DNA of 64,000 bases, taken from Geothermobacter hydrogeniphilus. Its GTDB lineage: Bacteria > Desulfobacterota > Desulfuromonadia > Desulfuromonadales > Geothermobacteraceae. The stretch covers positions 1 to 64,000 of the forward strand of contig NZ_PPFX01000011.1 of the NCBI RefSeq assembly GCF_002898515.1. Reading direction: 5' to 3'. Shown here in pieces: positions 15,890 to 25,287 of this stretch (positions are counted from its first letter, which is position 1; every line of letters begins with the position of its first letter). The notes under the pieces are model-generated. The model saw nothing but the letters and a program-made list of their open reading frames with translations, did not search any database and was not told the DNA's origin. The position numbers and the translations under genes are program-made.

Positions 15890-17391
15890 CGGATGAACAA
15901 CCAGCGGATGAGGGTGGCGACGTACATGGCGGACGGCAGGGCGATGGCCAGCAGGGCGCCGAACAGGTAGCCGCGTCGGGACGTATCGGTCGGTAATTGG
16001 TCGGCGCAGCGTCTGGCGGCGAACAGGGCCACCAGGATGCCGCCGGCGAGCAGGCCGAGGACAATCCACTTGAGGATGTCAAGCGGGATCAGGATGCCCG
16101 GTCCTGGCAGGGTGTGCATGACGTTGATGGCGAGGAAACTCTTGACTCCCGACGGGTCACGCAGGGCGAAGGGCAGGTAGCCGGCCTTGGCGTTGATCTT
16201 GACCACGGCAAGGACCAGGTGAACCGCCAGCAGCAGCGGGATGACCGGCAGCGTCAGGTAGCCGATACGGTGCCAGAAGCCGTGTTCGGTCCGGGGGGGA
16301 GCCGTCGGTGCGGTAGGCGCGGCTGTTGCCGGCAGCGCGGCGACCTGCAGGTCGGCCAGTCGCCAGGCGGCCCAGGCCGGCAGCAGCATCAAGACTGGCA
16401 GCAGCAGGGCGACCCAGAAGGCGGCCAGCAGGTTGAAGCCGTCTCCACCCCAGCCGAGCAGCAGGGCGGCCTGTTGCGGCGGCCAGAGCAGCGCCTCGCG
16501 CAGGTCGATGTAGACCTTGCTGAAGTTGGCGGTCAGCAGGCCGAGCAGGACGACGAGAAACAGTGCCTCCCCCGCCGGCAGCGGTGACTGCCCGAGGTCG
16601 GCCATCCAGCGGCGGAAGCCGACCCGGATGCTGTTGTTGCGGCAGTTGTGGACGCAGTTCAGGCAGAGGGTGCAGTCGCGGCTGTCCCGGATCTGTTCGG
16701 GGACCAGGTCGACGGGACAGTCGTCGCGGCGGCTGTGCCAGAAGAAGACCCCGCGGCCGAGGGAAAAACGCCGCCACTCGCTGCCGCCGGCGACACAGGA
16801 CTGGTCGCTGCAGGTGGCGCAGCCACCGTTCTGCTTGACCCGCAGTTCGAAGGGGGCGAGCCGGGCATAGAGCCCGAACACGGCACCGGCCGGGCAGAGC
16901 AGCATGCAGAAGGCGCGCTGCCGGAACAGCAGCCCGCAGCCGACCGCCAGCGCCACCAGCAGCGCCAGCAGGCGGGCGGTCAGATCGGGGTAGCGGTGAA
17001 TGGCGAACAGGTAGACCACCACCTGCAGGGCCACCAGCGCCAGGGTTACCGGGATGTAGCCTTTCAGCCAGCCCGGCAGCTCCCGCCGCAGGCCGATGCG
17101 TGCAGCCAGGCCGTTGAGCCATCCCAGCGGACAGACGGCGCACCAGCTGCGGCCGAAAAAGAGCGCGACGATCACCACGCCCATGATCCACCAGACCCAG
17201 AACAGATGATTGGTCAGGTTGGTGTACATCAGCGCGTCACCGGCCTTGATGCCGGGGATGCCATGTTCTTTCCAGCCCCAGGCGATCATCGCCAGCAGCA
17301 GTACCAGGGCGCCGAGGCGCAGCAGCCGCCAGGTCCAGCGCGAGCGGAGCAGGGGGCCGAGCAGCGGGATGTCGAAGAGGTTGGAAAACAT
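15886..17391 (-). CDS. Polytopic membrane protein with [4Fe-4S] clusters (NapH/NosR/CcoG-like)
   Basis: The 501-residue product has about eight or nine membrane helices. Cys motifs stand in the order CAVCP (84-88), CMLLCP (162-167), CATCSDQSC (191-199) and the ferredoxin-type CTLCLNCVHNC (240-250). The first two are the CxxxCP/CxxCP pairs seen at membrane faces of NapH, NosR and CcoG. The protein probably carries electrons between quinol or cytoplasmic donors and periplasmic partners such as the haem-domain protein at 19280; that partner is inferred. The C-terminal half has three or four helices. Confidence 0.8.
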   Translation of the reverse strand: MFSNLFDIPLLGPLLRSRWTWRLLRLGALVLLLAMIAWGWKEHGIPGIKAGDALMYTNLTNHLFWVWWIMGVVIVALFFGRSWCAVCPLGWLNGLAARIGLRRELPGWLKGYIPVTLALVALQVVVYLFAIHRYPDLTARLLALLVALAVGCGLLFRQRAFCMLLCPAGAVFGLYARLAPFELRVKQNGGCATCSDQSCVAGGSEWRRFSLGRGVFFWHSRRDDCPVDLVPEQIRDSRDCTLCLNCVHNCRNNSIRVGFRRWMADLGQSPLPAGEALFLVVLLGLLTANFSKVYIDLREALLWPPQQAALLLGWGGDGFNLLAAFWVALLLPVLMLLPAWAAWRLADLQVAALPATAAPTAPTAPPRTEHGFWHRIGYLTLPVIPLLLAVHLVLAVVKINAKAGYLPFALRDPSGVKSFLAINVMHTLPGPGILIPLDILKWIVLGLLAGGILVALFAARRCADQLPTDTSRRGYLFGALLAIALPSAMYVATLIRWLFIR

Positions 17392-17430
17392 GTGTCAGCT
17401 GTCTCCGGTGTGAGCAAAAAAGGTAATTTG

Positions 17431-17602
17431 GGCCGAGGACACCAAGAAAACCATTTTTAACGGAGAGACGCTGAGATGGAGAGAACGCGGAGAAAGACAT
17501 AAAACCTTTTTTGAGGTTTTAAAATCCGAAAGATTTTCTCTTCTTCTCTGCTCCTCTCCGCCTCTCCGTTGAATGATTTTTTTGTTTTGGTGCCCTTTAT
17601 GG
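17431..17602. repeat. Nested palindromic repeat R, copy 1
   Basis: The inner arms TTTTTAACGGAGAG and CCTCTCCGTTGAA flank about 100 bp that itself pairs (AGAGAACGCGGAGAA with TCTGCTCCTCTCCG), and degenerate outer arms are present. It lies between the FeS and HEAT genes, both on the minus strand. Confidence 0.8.
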
Positions 17603-17605
17603 ATT

Positions 17606-18541
17606 TCAGTGATAAATCTTGTAGGGCATCACCAGCTTGCCCTTGGCGTCGCGGTAGCGGACATGTTCACCGCTGACCATTTCCAGGGAGCGGGCGGCCC
17701 ATTCGCGGACCACCATCACCGGGTCTTCCAGGACCGGTCGCAGGGCCGCGGCCGCGGCCGGACCGCCGAGCGGACCAAGAGCCATGGCGGCATTCATTCG
17801 GTTGCGCCAGTCGGCATCCCGCAGACCCCGGATCAGGGCATTTTCGGCGCGTGGGTCCTTGAGTTTACCGAGGGCCATGAAGACTTCGCCCCGGTTGGGG
17901 CCGTCGACTGCCTTCAGCAGTAATTCGAGGGCGCGCGGGTCGCCGATATCCCCCAGTGCCCGGATCGCTCCGGCCTGGCCGCGCGGCGGGGCCTGCGGCA
18001 GGTAGCCGAGCAGGGGAGCCACCGCCCTGGTGTTGAAGCGGATCAGGGAGCGGGTGGCGTAGCGGCGCACGCCGCTGTCATCGTCGTCGAGAGCCTGCAG
18101 CAGTTCCGGGATGCTGTTGACGTCGCCGATCTGACCGAGGGCCCATGCGGCGATGTAGCGGCGACTGAAACTCTTGTCGCGCAGGGATTTGACAATGACC
18201 GGCACCGCTTCTTTGGCCTGCAGGGTGCCGAGCGAGGCAATGACGTATTCGCGCAACACTCGGTCATCGCTGTCGGCCTGGTCGATAAGGGCCGGGATGG
18301 CGGCTTTGCCGAGCTGGGTGACCAGAGGGTAGACCTTGTCGTTGAGACCGTTGTCGGTACGGCCGAGCAGGGAAACAAGCTGGCTGACCGCCTTAGCGTC
18401 ACCGGCCCGGGCGGCGTTGTCAAGGGCGGTCAGGTCGAGAGCCGGTTCGCTGCTGCAGCCGCAGACCAGCAGCAGCGAGATTAGCAGCGAGATCAGCAGC
18501 CGTCGGCAACCGGCTCGATTTTTCAGGTCCGACCTTACCAT
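17606..18541 (-). CDS. HEAT-repeat lipoprotein
   Basis: The 311-residue product has a signal sequence ending in a lipobox (LVCGC, Cys 29). About seven HEAT/PBS-lyase-type repeats follow, with recurring units such as DSDDRVLREYVIASLG, DDDSGVRRYATRSL and DPRALELLLKAV. It probably makes protein-protein contacts in the periplasm. The start overlaps the stop of the transthyretin-like gene upstream, placing both in the arm transcribed from 20395. The last residues are YKIYH. Confidence 0.8.
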   Translation of the reverse strand: MVRSDLKNRAGCRRLLISLLISLLLVCGCSSEPALDLTALDNAARAGDAKAVSQLVSLLGRTDNGLNDKVYPLVTQLGKAAIPALIDQADSDDRVLREYVIASLGTLQAKEAVPVIVKSLRDKSFSRRYIAAWALGQIGDVNSIPELLQALDDDDSGVRRYATRSLIRFNTRAVAPLLGYLPQAPPRGQAGAIRALGDIGDPRALELLLKAVDGPNRGEVFMALGKLKDPRAENALIRGLRDADWRNRMNAAMALGPLGGPAAAAALRPVLEDPVMVVREWAARSLEMVSGEHVRYRDAKGKLVMPYKIYH

Positions 18542-19275
18542 ACCTTGGTGACCGTGATGTCGATGTTCTTGAGGATTTCGCCGTCACGAACCACCACCGC
18601 CGAGGGTTCGATGGTGCCCTGATCATAGCGTCCGTAGAGGTCGCCAATCTGCGGCGGTCCGCCGAATTTGTCCCGGGCGGCCAGGTAGTAGGTGCCGCCG
18701 GACGGCAGGTAGATCAGGTAGTGGCCGTCGGGACCGGTTTTTTCGGAAACGTATTTGGGGCGTTCGGACATCTGCACGTGGTCGTAGACGTGAATGCGGG
18801 CCCCTTCGACCGGTTTGCCGTCCGCATCGCGGATCATTCCGGAGATCCCGGTGCCGGATTCCGGCAGGGCGCTGGTGAGGCGGCGTTCGTCGCCGATCTT
18901 CACCGGAGCGGCAACGGTCAGCTCGATGGGGTTACCGGCGGCGGTGAGATTGATGAACCCGCTTTTGTAGTCACCGGCCCGCACCGGCCCGGCGGCTTCG
19001 CCGTTTTTACGCTTGCGCGCCACGGCAATATAGTCGCCGGGCGGCAGGCTCAGTTCGAAGCTGCCGTCGGGTCCGGTCGGCCGGGAGACGGTCATGGCCG
19101 GCCCGTAGAGGTCCATTCCCTTCTGGTAGATGTAGAGATAGGCGCCCTCCAGGGGAACCATCACCTTGCCGCTGATTTTGGTCATTTTTCCAGGTTGGTC
19201 CTGTCCCTGGTCCTGCTGACAACCGAGTGTCAACAGGACCATCACAATCAGTAACAGCCATTTCAGAGGTTTCAT
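18535..19275 (-). CDS. Lipoprotein with two transthyretin-like (carboxypeptidase-regulatory-like) domains
   Basis: The 246-residue product has a probable lipoprotein signal (LLTLGC, Cys 19). A first domain (about 32-125) reads ISGKVMVPLEGAYLYIYQKG, PDGSFELSLPPGDY and RAGDYKSGF. A second (about 143-246) contains GMIRDADGKPVEGARIHVYD, GPDGHYLIYLPSGGTYYLAARDKFGGPPQIGDLYGRYD. The same domain types recur in the three plus-strand proteins at 23043, 25288 and 27688, which ties the two arms of the locus together. Confidence 0.8.
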   Translation of the reverse strand: MKPLKWLLLIVMVLLTLGCQQDQGQDQPGKMTKISGKVMVPLEGAYLYIYQKGMDLYGPAMTVSRPTGPDGSFELSLPPGDYIAVARKRKNGEAAGPVRAGDYKSGFINLTAAGNPIELTVAAPVKIGDERRLTSALPESGTGISGMIRDADGKPVEGARIHVYDHVQMSERPKYVSEKTGPDGHYLIYLPSGGTYYLAARDKFGGPPQIGDLYGRYDQGTIEPSAVVVRDGEILKNIDITVTKVW

Positions 19276-19279
19276 CGAT

Positions 19280-20395
19280 TCACTCCGGATTGCCGGCCTC
19301 GGCGGCGGAGGGCGGAAGCAGGATCAACCACTCGCTGCCGCGCGAGGCGTAATGTTCGTCGAGGGTATTGTCCATCACCGACAGGCCGAAGGCGATGCCG
19401 TCGGTCAGGGCCGGACTGAATTCTACGTCATGCGGGTCGCCGGTCACAAGGGGGCGGCGGAGGATGACCGTCCAGTGGTCGTTTTTCCAGAAGGCTGTGG
19501 CACGGACATCGGCCCGGTGGCCGATCGGGCGTTCGACCATCCATCCCGGTGCGAGGCTGCCGGCCGGTCGGAACTCCTTGCCGATGATGCGCCCCTGGCC
19601 GTCATAAACCGGCGCGTCCTTGTCGCCGAAGAGGCCGACTGTCTCGGTCTGCCCGGAAGCCAGCCGTGAGTTCGGGCGCATCAGGTCGCCCGGCAGGTCG
19701 CCATGCATGCCTTTCTGGTCGAGCCAGCGATCGTCGGCAAAGCCGAGCCGCCCGGTACGGTCGGCCTTCCAGTTCCAGAGGTCGAGCCAGGGTCCCGCTT
19801 TCTCAAGTTTCATCTTGTTGGTGGCATGGAAGGTCGCGCCGGCAACTCCGAAATCTTCGATATGGCAGGCCAGGGTGCAGGAGAAGGGGCGCTGGTCGGT
19901 GGGAGGCTGCCACATCAGCCCGAACCCGTCCTCCTTCAGGCCGTTGCTGGTCCAGCGGCTGCCGTCAAAGCGCCATTGCTGCATGGCATCGTCACGGGTC
20001 AGATCGCGCCATCTCAGTCGCAGATAGAGGTCGCTGTCGGTGTAAAAGGCCCGGACATCGACGGTCAGGGGCCGGGGAATGGCACCGCCGTGGTGGCAGG
20101 ACGGGGTCGAGGTATGCACCGTGTCCTTGTCGATATCGGGAAAGACATCGATCTTGTGGACCCGGCCGCCGCGCACGATAATCGGGTGCGGCAGAGCGCG
20201 TTCCCAGTCGGCGGCGGTCGGCGCCTTCGCCAGGTGCAGGGCGTAGAGCCGGTTGCCCTCGGGATCGCGGCAGCCGACGACGATAAGCATCAAAACGGCG
20301 ATGCCGAGCAGGGTCAGCGGAATGAGGAAGCGCGGGAACCTGCGGAGGTCTTGTTCGGAAGTCTCTTTCACAGTCGAAGAGATTTTGCAAATCAT
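19280..20395 (-). CDS. Lipoprotein with ethylbenzene-dehydrogenase-type haem domain and CX3CH motif
   Basis: Using ATG 20395 the product has 371 residues; the frame continues upstream to 20551, but that part has no signal and overlaps the opposite-strand gene. A hydrophobic segment ends in VVGC (about 42). The body resembles the haem-binding EB_dh domain (gamma-subunit-like, normally binding haem b). It also holds CTLACH, encoded at 19862-19879, a CX3CH variant that could bind haem c. It is likely a periplasmic electron carrier. It is the first gene of the minus arm and divergent from 20601. Confidence 0.7.
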   Translation of the reverse strand: MICKISSTVKETSEQDLRRFPRFLIPLTLLGIAVLMLIVVGCRDPEGNRLYALHLAKAPTAADWERALPHPIIVRGGRVHKIDVFPDIDKDTVHTSTPSCHHGGAIPRPLTVDVRAFYTDSDLYLRLRWRDLTRDDAMQQWRFDGSRWTSNGLKEDGFGLMWQPPTDQRPFSCTLACHIEDFGVAGATFHATNKMKLEKAGPWLDLWNWKADRTGRLGFADDRWLDQKGMHGDLPGDLMRPNSRLASGQTETVGLFGDKDAPVYDGQGRIIGKEFRPAGSLAPGWMVERPIGHRADVRATAFWKNDHWTVILRRPLVTGDPHDVEFSPALTDGIAFGLSVMDNTLDEHYASRGSEWLILLPPSAAEAGNPE

Positions 20396-20600
20396 ATACC
20401 AGCTTGAGGCTTGTCCCGCGGCCGCTTGACGGGCCGTTTGCCGTGGAATCGGGACGGGCGCATGGCATTTTTCCGCCCGGTTGCGTTGGGGGCAGGCAAA
20501 TAAATGACATGACTGGACTTTTTGTGTCGCGATAAACGCCTTGAGAGGCACCCGCGGCGTGAGGAAGGCTCGGCACAGGGCTTGCTATTTCAGTTCCGCT

Positions 20601-23036
20601 ATGACGTCCATCGACCTCGATCGCCGAACCTGCTGGGGGATGTTCACCATCTCTCTGGCCGGCCTGATGTACGAGTTGATCCTGACCCGGATCTTCTCGG
20701 TGCTGATGTGGTACCATTTCGCCTCCATGGCCATCAGCCTGGCGCTGTTCGGTTTTTCAGTCGCCGCGTTGCTGGTGCAGTTGCGTCCCGGCTGGTTCCC
20801 GGTGGAACGGACCGCGCGTGACTGTTCTCTCTGCAGTTTCGGTTTTGCCCTGGCCCTCGGGATGATGTTCGGCCTGTTTGTCCTGTTTCGACTGCAGCCG
20901 CAATTCGCCTTCAAGGTCCTTTCCTTCTTTCACCAGCCGTTTTACCAGCCGTTCCAGCAGGGGTTCTACAACAAGGGGGTTCCCTTCGGCCTGTTGCCGG
21001 TGCTGGCCCTGCTGTACCTGGTGACCGCGCTGCCCTTTTTCTTCAGCGGCCTGGCGGTGACCCTGCTGCTGCGTCGTTATCTGCGCCAGATCGGCCGCCT
21101 TTACAGCTGGGACCTGTTCGGCGCCGGTGCCGGCTGCCTGCTGATCATCGGCGTGTTGCTGCTGGTCGGCGGCATCAGCGGCCTGCCGCTGATCGCCCTG
21201 TTCGGGCTGCTGGCCGCGTTCCTGTTTCTGCCGCGGCCCGGTTCGCGAGGCGTCAGGCTGCTGCTGGCCGGGGCGTCGCTGGTGCTGGTCGGCCTGACGG
21301 TCGGCAACCTGGCGACCGATTTCGCCGGGGTGCGTTTCGTGCGCGGCCGCTATGAACCGAACCTGCTCTGGAGCGCCTGGAATTCCTTTTCGCGGGTGGC
21401 GGTTTATCCGTCGCGCGGAGAGGAGCTGCAACAGGCCTGGGGGCTCTCCCGCACCTATCGCGGCCCGATTCCCGAACAGCTTGGCATGGTGGTTGACGAC
21501 ACCGGCTATACCACCATGTATCGCTGGCGGGGAGAAGAAACTCTTGATTATTTCCGCAGCAATGTCATCGCCCTGCCGTACCAGCTCAGAGGTGGCGGCA
21601 GCGGCCTGGTGATCGGTCCCGGCGGCGGCAAGGATGTCCTCGCCGCCCTGGCCAGCGGCGCCGATCGGGTGACGGCGCTGGAACTCAATCCGCTGATCGC
21701 CCGGGCGGTCGATGACCGCTTCGTCGCCTTTACCGGCGGACTCTACCGGCGCCCTGATGTCGAGCTGGTGGTCGACGAGGGACGCAGCTGGATTCGCCGC
21801 CAGCAGCGCACCTGGGACGTGATCCAGGCCTCGGCGGTGTTCGGCCGCATGGCGCCTTCGGCCGGGGCCTTCACCTTGTCTGAGAACAATCTCTACACCC
21901 TCGAATCCTTCGCCGACTACTGGAACCACCTGTCCGACAACGGCGTGCTGTCCATCTCCCGCTTTATCTTCGAGCGTGAAACCCTGCGCCTGGTCTCACT
22001 CGGCCTGGCGTTCCTGCAGCAGCAGGGGGTGGCCGATCCCGCCGCGCATATCGCCGTCATCAAGGAGCGCGGGTTGGCCAACTTCATGCTCAAGAAAAAA
22101 CCCTTCAGCGCCGCCGAGATCGCCCGGCTGAGGGCGATCTCGGCGGCGCTCGCGTTTCAGGAGGTGCTGCTTCCCGATCGTCGTGATGGTGACGATCCCT
22201 TTCACCGCCTGGTCCGCAGTGGTGGGGACGCGGCCTTTCATGACGAATTTCCGTTCGACATCTCCCCGACCACTGACGATCGTCCGTTTTTCTACTACAT
22301 GTACAAGCCGGCCGATTTCCTGACCCTGTTCACCTTCCCGGACAAGAGCCGCTTCGAGGATCGCGCGGTGCTGATTCTGCGCAACCTGCTGGTGGTGGTT
22401 GCGGTGCTGACCCTGGTGTGCATCATCCTGCCGCTGCTGATCTGGCAGCGAAAGGCCCTGCGCCGACCCAGCAGCGGCCGGCGGCTGCTCTACTTCGCCT
22501 GTCTAGGCCTTGGTTTCATGTTGCTTGAAATCGGCCTGATGCGGCGTTTCATCCTCTTTCTCGGCCAGCCGATTTACGCCCTGGCGGTGATCCTTTTCGC
22601 CCTGCTGGTTTTTTCCGGCCTGGGGGCGCTGCTCGCCGGCCGTGTGCCGCGCGGCGGCGAACGACGTCTGCTGCTGCCGTTGTTGTTGGTACTGGTTTTG
22701 CTATCTCAAGGCTATGGTTACGGTCTTCCGCCGCTACTCGATGCCCTGCTGACTCTGCCGCTGGCGGCCCGCTGTCTGCTGGCCGGACTGTTGTTGGCTC
22801 CGCTCGGTGTGCTGCTCGGTTTTCCCCTGCCGCTCGGGATGCGGCTGCTGCATCCCGATAACCGGGATGTTGCCTGGAGTTGGGGAGTGAACGGCGCCAC
22901 CGGGGTGCTGGGTTCACTGTTAGCGGTGGTGGTGGCGATGAACTGGGGTTATACCCTGACCCTGCTGGCCGGCGGTCTGGTTTACCTGCTGGCGCTGCTG
23001 GCGGTTCTTTCGCGGCGCTCGGCCGCTTTCGGATAA
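20601..23036 (+). CDS. Polytopic membrane protein with spermidine-synthase-like domain
   Basis: ATG 20601 (MTSIDLDRRTCWGMFTISLA) gives 811 residues. Seven or so N-terminal helices are followed by a Rossmann SAM-binding-like domain (GSGLVIGPGGGKDVLAALASGADRVTALELNP) and then about seven C-terminal helices. The usual catalytic aspartate of aminopropyltransferases in the YDxIxxD segment is missing (WDVIQAS), so it is unlikely to make spermidine. The in-frame start at 20541 has no better ribosome-binding site. It heads the plus arm of the envelope locus. Confidence 0.75.
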   Translation: MTSIDLDRRTCWGMFTISLAGLMYELILTRIFSVLMWYHFASMAISLALFGFSVAALLVQLRPGWFPVERTARDCSLCSFGFALALGMMFGLFVLFRLQPQFAFKVLSFFHQPFYQPFQQGFYNKGVPFGLLPVLALLYLVTALPFFFSGLAVTLLLRRYLRQIGRLYSWDLFGAGAGCLLIIGVLLLVGGISGLPLIALFGLLAAFLFLPRPGSRGVRLLLAGASLVLVGLTVGNLATDFAGVRFVRGRYEPNLLWSAWNSFSRVAVYPSRGEELQQAWGLSRTYRGPIPEQLGMVVDDTGYTTMYRWRGEETLDYFRSNVIALPYQLRGGGSGLVIGPGGGKDVLAALASGADRVTALELNPLIARAVDDRFVAFTGGLYRRPDVELVVDEGRSWIRRQQRTWDVIQASAVFGRMAPSAGAFTLSENNLYTLESFADYWNHLSDNGVLSISRFIFERETLRLVSLGLAFLQQQGVADPAAHIAVIKERGLANFMLKKKPFSAAEIARLRAISAALAFQEVLLPDRRDGDDPFHRLVRSGGDAAFHDEFPFDISPTTDDRPFFYYMYKPADFLTLFTFPDKSRFEDRAVLILRNLLVVVAVLTLVCIILPLLIWQRKALRRPSSGRRLLYFACLGLGFMLLEIGLMRRFILFLGQPIYALAVILFALLVFSGLGALLAGRVPRGGERRLLLPLLLVLVLLSQGYGYGLPPLLDALLTLPLAARCLLAGLLLAPLGVLLGFPLPLGMRLLHPDNRDVAWSWGVNGATGVLGSLLAVVVAMNWGYTLTLLAGGLVYLLALLAVLSRRSAAFG

Positions 23037-23042
23037 GGTCCT

Positions 23043-24110
23043 ATGCGACGTATTTTTCTGCTGTTTCTGACCTGTCTGCTGCTGACCGGTTGCCAACGCT
23101 CCGGCCCCTCGGGGCTGAGCGGAGAGTTGCAGTTCGACGACAAACCGCTGGCCGGGGCCAGTGTCGAGATCTACCTCAAGGCGGACAAGGACCGCTCGGT
23201 GCAGCCGTTCGCGGTCACCACCACCGACGGCGACGGCCGCTACCGGTTGGAGCTGCCGCCCGGTCGCTATTTTGTCATCGGCAAGCAGCGTCGCACCGCC
23301 GCTGACGGGCGGCCGCAGATGCTGATGGCGGAGTGCCCGGCCAATCCCCTGGAGGTGACCACGGGGATGCTGGAGGTGCCGACCTTCAGCCTGCGGGAAA
23401 TGGGCCGGGACGGAAGGCTGGTGGCCGACGCCGACACCTCGCTGGCGGGACGGGTGACGCGCGATGGGGTCGGGGTTGCCGGCGCATTCGTTTATGTCTA
23501 TACCGAAGCCGGAGTCGACCTGATGGGGCCTTCCTACGGCGCCGCGGTTGAAACCGATGCCGACGGGCGCTTCCGGGTCGCCCTGCCGGCCGGTGAGTTC
23601 TGGTTGGCGGCCCGCAAGCATCTCGACGGCTCACGACTGGGCGAACCGAAACCGGGCGACCTGACCGGCAGCCTGGAGCAGAATCCGGTTCACCTCGCCG
23701 CCGGGCAGAATCTCGACCTCGGTGAAATCAGGGTCCGCCCGGTCGATGCCGCGCGCTACCGGCAACGTCAGCGGCAGGGACGGTTCGCGCTCAGCGACAC
23801 GGCGCTGACCGGCAAGGTGGTCGACGAAGATGGTGCGCCGGTGCCGGGGATTTATGTCTTCGCCTATCTCGACAGCCGGATGGTCGGCAAACCGACCTAC
23901 ATCTCGGCGCCGAGCGCGGCCGACGGTTCCTATCGGCTCAATCTCGGCCGCGGCGGGGCCTATTATATCGGCGCCCGCAGTGCCTACGGCGGACCGCTGG
24001 AGCCGGGGGAATGGGTCGGAACCTACGATGAACAGCCGGAACACCGGATCGATGTCGACACTGGTCGGGTGGTTGAACTCCCTCCGTTGCAGGTGCGGGA
24101 GGTGTGGTGA
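23043..24110 (+). CDS. Lipoprotein with three transthyretin-like domains (module 1)
   Basis: The 355-residue product has a canonical lipobox (LLTGC, Cys 17). Three beta-sandwich domains follow: about 22-125 (SGELQFDDKPLAGASVEIYLK), 134-240 (AGRVTRDGVGVAGAFVYVYTEAG, MGPSYG, KPGDLTGSLEQNPVHL) and 255-355 (TGKVVDEDGAPVPGIYVFAYLDSRMVG, GGAYYIGARSAYGGPLEPGEWVGTYDEQPEH). The order of domain types repeats in the proteins at 25288 and 27688. It overlaps the beta-helix gene that follows. The location is probably periplasmic or outer-membrane; the ligand is unknown. Confidence 0.8.
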   Translation: MRRIFLLFLTCLLLTGCQRSGPSGLSGELQFDDKPLAGASVEIYLKADKDRSVQPFAVTTTDGDGRYRLELPPGRYFVIGKQRRTAADGRPQMLMAECPANPLEVTTGMLEVPTFSLREMGRDGRLVADADTSLAGRVTRDGVGVAGAFVYVYTEAGVDLMGPSYGAAVETDADGRFRVALPAGEFWLAARKHLDGSRLGEPKPGDLTGSLEQNPVHLAAGQNLDLGEIRVRPVDAARYRQRQRQGRFALSDTALTGKVVDEDGAPVPGIYVFAYLDSRMVGKPTYISAPSAADGSYRLNLGRGGAYYIGARSAYGGPLEPGEWVGTYDEQPEHRIDVDTGRVVELPPLQVREVW

Positions 24111-25276
24111 GAATCCTGTTGCTGATCGGTTTGTTGTGGCCGACCCTGCTGTCGGCCATGACCCTGGACGGCGAAACCCGCTGGCAGGGCGCGATGACCA
24201 TTCGTGAGCCGGTCCGGGTCGCGTCCGGGGCGACGTTGCGCATCGAACCCGGGGCCCGGATCACCTTTGCCGGTGGCGGATTGACGGTGAGCGGCCGATT
24301 GATCGCCAGGCAGTGCGAGTTGAGCGGCAAAAACTGGAGTGGCATCGTTCTCAAGGGCGTCGGCGCCGACACCCTGCTGGCCGACTGCCGGATCAGCGGC
24401 GCGGCCACCGGCGTACTGGTCGAAAGCGGTGAGCCGCGGCTCGAAGGCCTGACCCTGGAGGGAAACCGTATCGGTATCGAGTTGCGCCGGAAGAGCGCCG
24501 CCACCGTCACCGGCTGCCTGCTGCGCGACAACAGCCGGGTCGGCCTGTTCGTCAAGGATGGTACCACCGCGGCGGTGGTCAACAACCGGTTTGAAAAAAA
24601 CGGCCGGTTCGGCGCCTATCTCTACAAGGCGCAGCCACGGCGATTCACCGGCAATGTTTTTACCGGCAACCCGACCGGCCTGATGGTCAGTCATTACGGC
24701 TCGAACCCGCGGCTGGTCGAGAACAGCCTGACCGGCAACGGCACCGCGGTGCTGGTTGACCGGGCGGCCAGGCCGGTGCTGCGGCGCAACGACATCCGTG
24801 ACAACGAGATCGGGGTGCGCTGTTACCGGCGTTCCGATCCGCTGCTGGAGAAAAACCGCATCAGCGGCAACCGGACCGGGGTGAGCATCGCCTATTCGAG
24901 CTATCCGCGACTGCGGGGTAACGATCTTTCCGGTAACGGCACGGCGCTGTTTCTTGAATATCAGTCGGCGCAGTGGGAGCGGGAGAAGGGTGCCGCGGCG
25001 CGCGAGCAGGAGGTCTCCCGCAGCGCCTTCGGCGGCCGGCCGCGTCAGGAGGTGGGGGAGGCCGAGCGGCGGCCGCGCAAGCTCGACGGCACCATCGACG
25101 CCCGCGGCAACTGGTGGGGAGATGCGGCGACCGCCGAACTGGGACGGATCGGTGATGACGGCAATCCCTCCTTCATCGATGACGGTCGTGACCGGCCGAA
25201 CTTCGAGGAGGGGGGACGAAACTGGCCGCTGGACAGGGTGCGGTTCGCGCCCTGGCTGCATGAAGCGGTCAGGTAA
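24104..25276 (+). CDS. Secreted right-handed beta-helix protein (module 1)
   Basis: A GTG start (24104; GTG 24107 is an alternative) gives 390 residues with a Sec signal ending LLSA. It opens with WQGAMTIREPVRVASGATLRIEPGARITF, then carries about ten 20-25-residue parallel beta-helix rungs with asparagine ladders (VVNNRFEKNGRFGAYLY, LVENSLTGNGTAVLV). It closes with NWWG near residue 340, a signature of NosD/pectate-lyase-like helices. It overlaps its transthyretin-like partner by seven bases. Confidence 0.8.
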   Translation: MVRILLLIGLLWPTLLSAMTLDGETRWQGAMTIREPVRVASGATLRIEPGARITFAGGGLTVSGRLIARQCELSGKNWSGIVLKGVGADTLLADCRISGAATGVLVESGEPRLEGLTLEGNRIGIELRRKSAATVTGCLLRDNSRVGLFVKDGTTAAVVNNRFEKNGRFGAYLYKAQPRRFTGNVFTGNPTGLMVSHYGSNPRLVENSLTGNGTAVLVDRAARPVLRRNDIRDNEIGVRCYRRSDPLLEKNRISGNRTGVSIAYSSYPRLRGNDLSGNGTALFLEYQSAQWEREKGAAAREQEVSRSAFGGRPRQEVGEAERRPRKLDGTIDARGNWWGDAATAELGRIGDDGNPSFIDDGRDRPNFEEGGRNWPLDRVRFAPWLHEAVR

Positions 25277-25287
25277 AAGGAGAGCGG

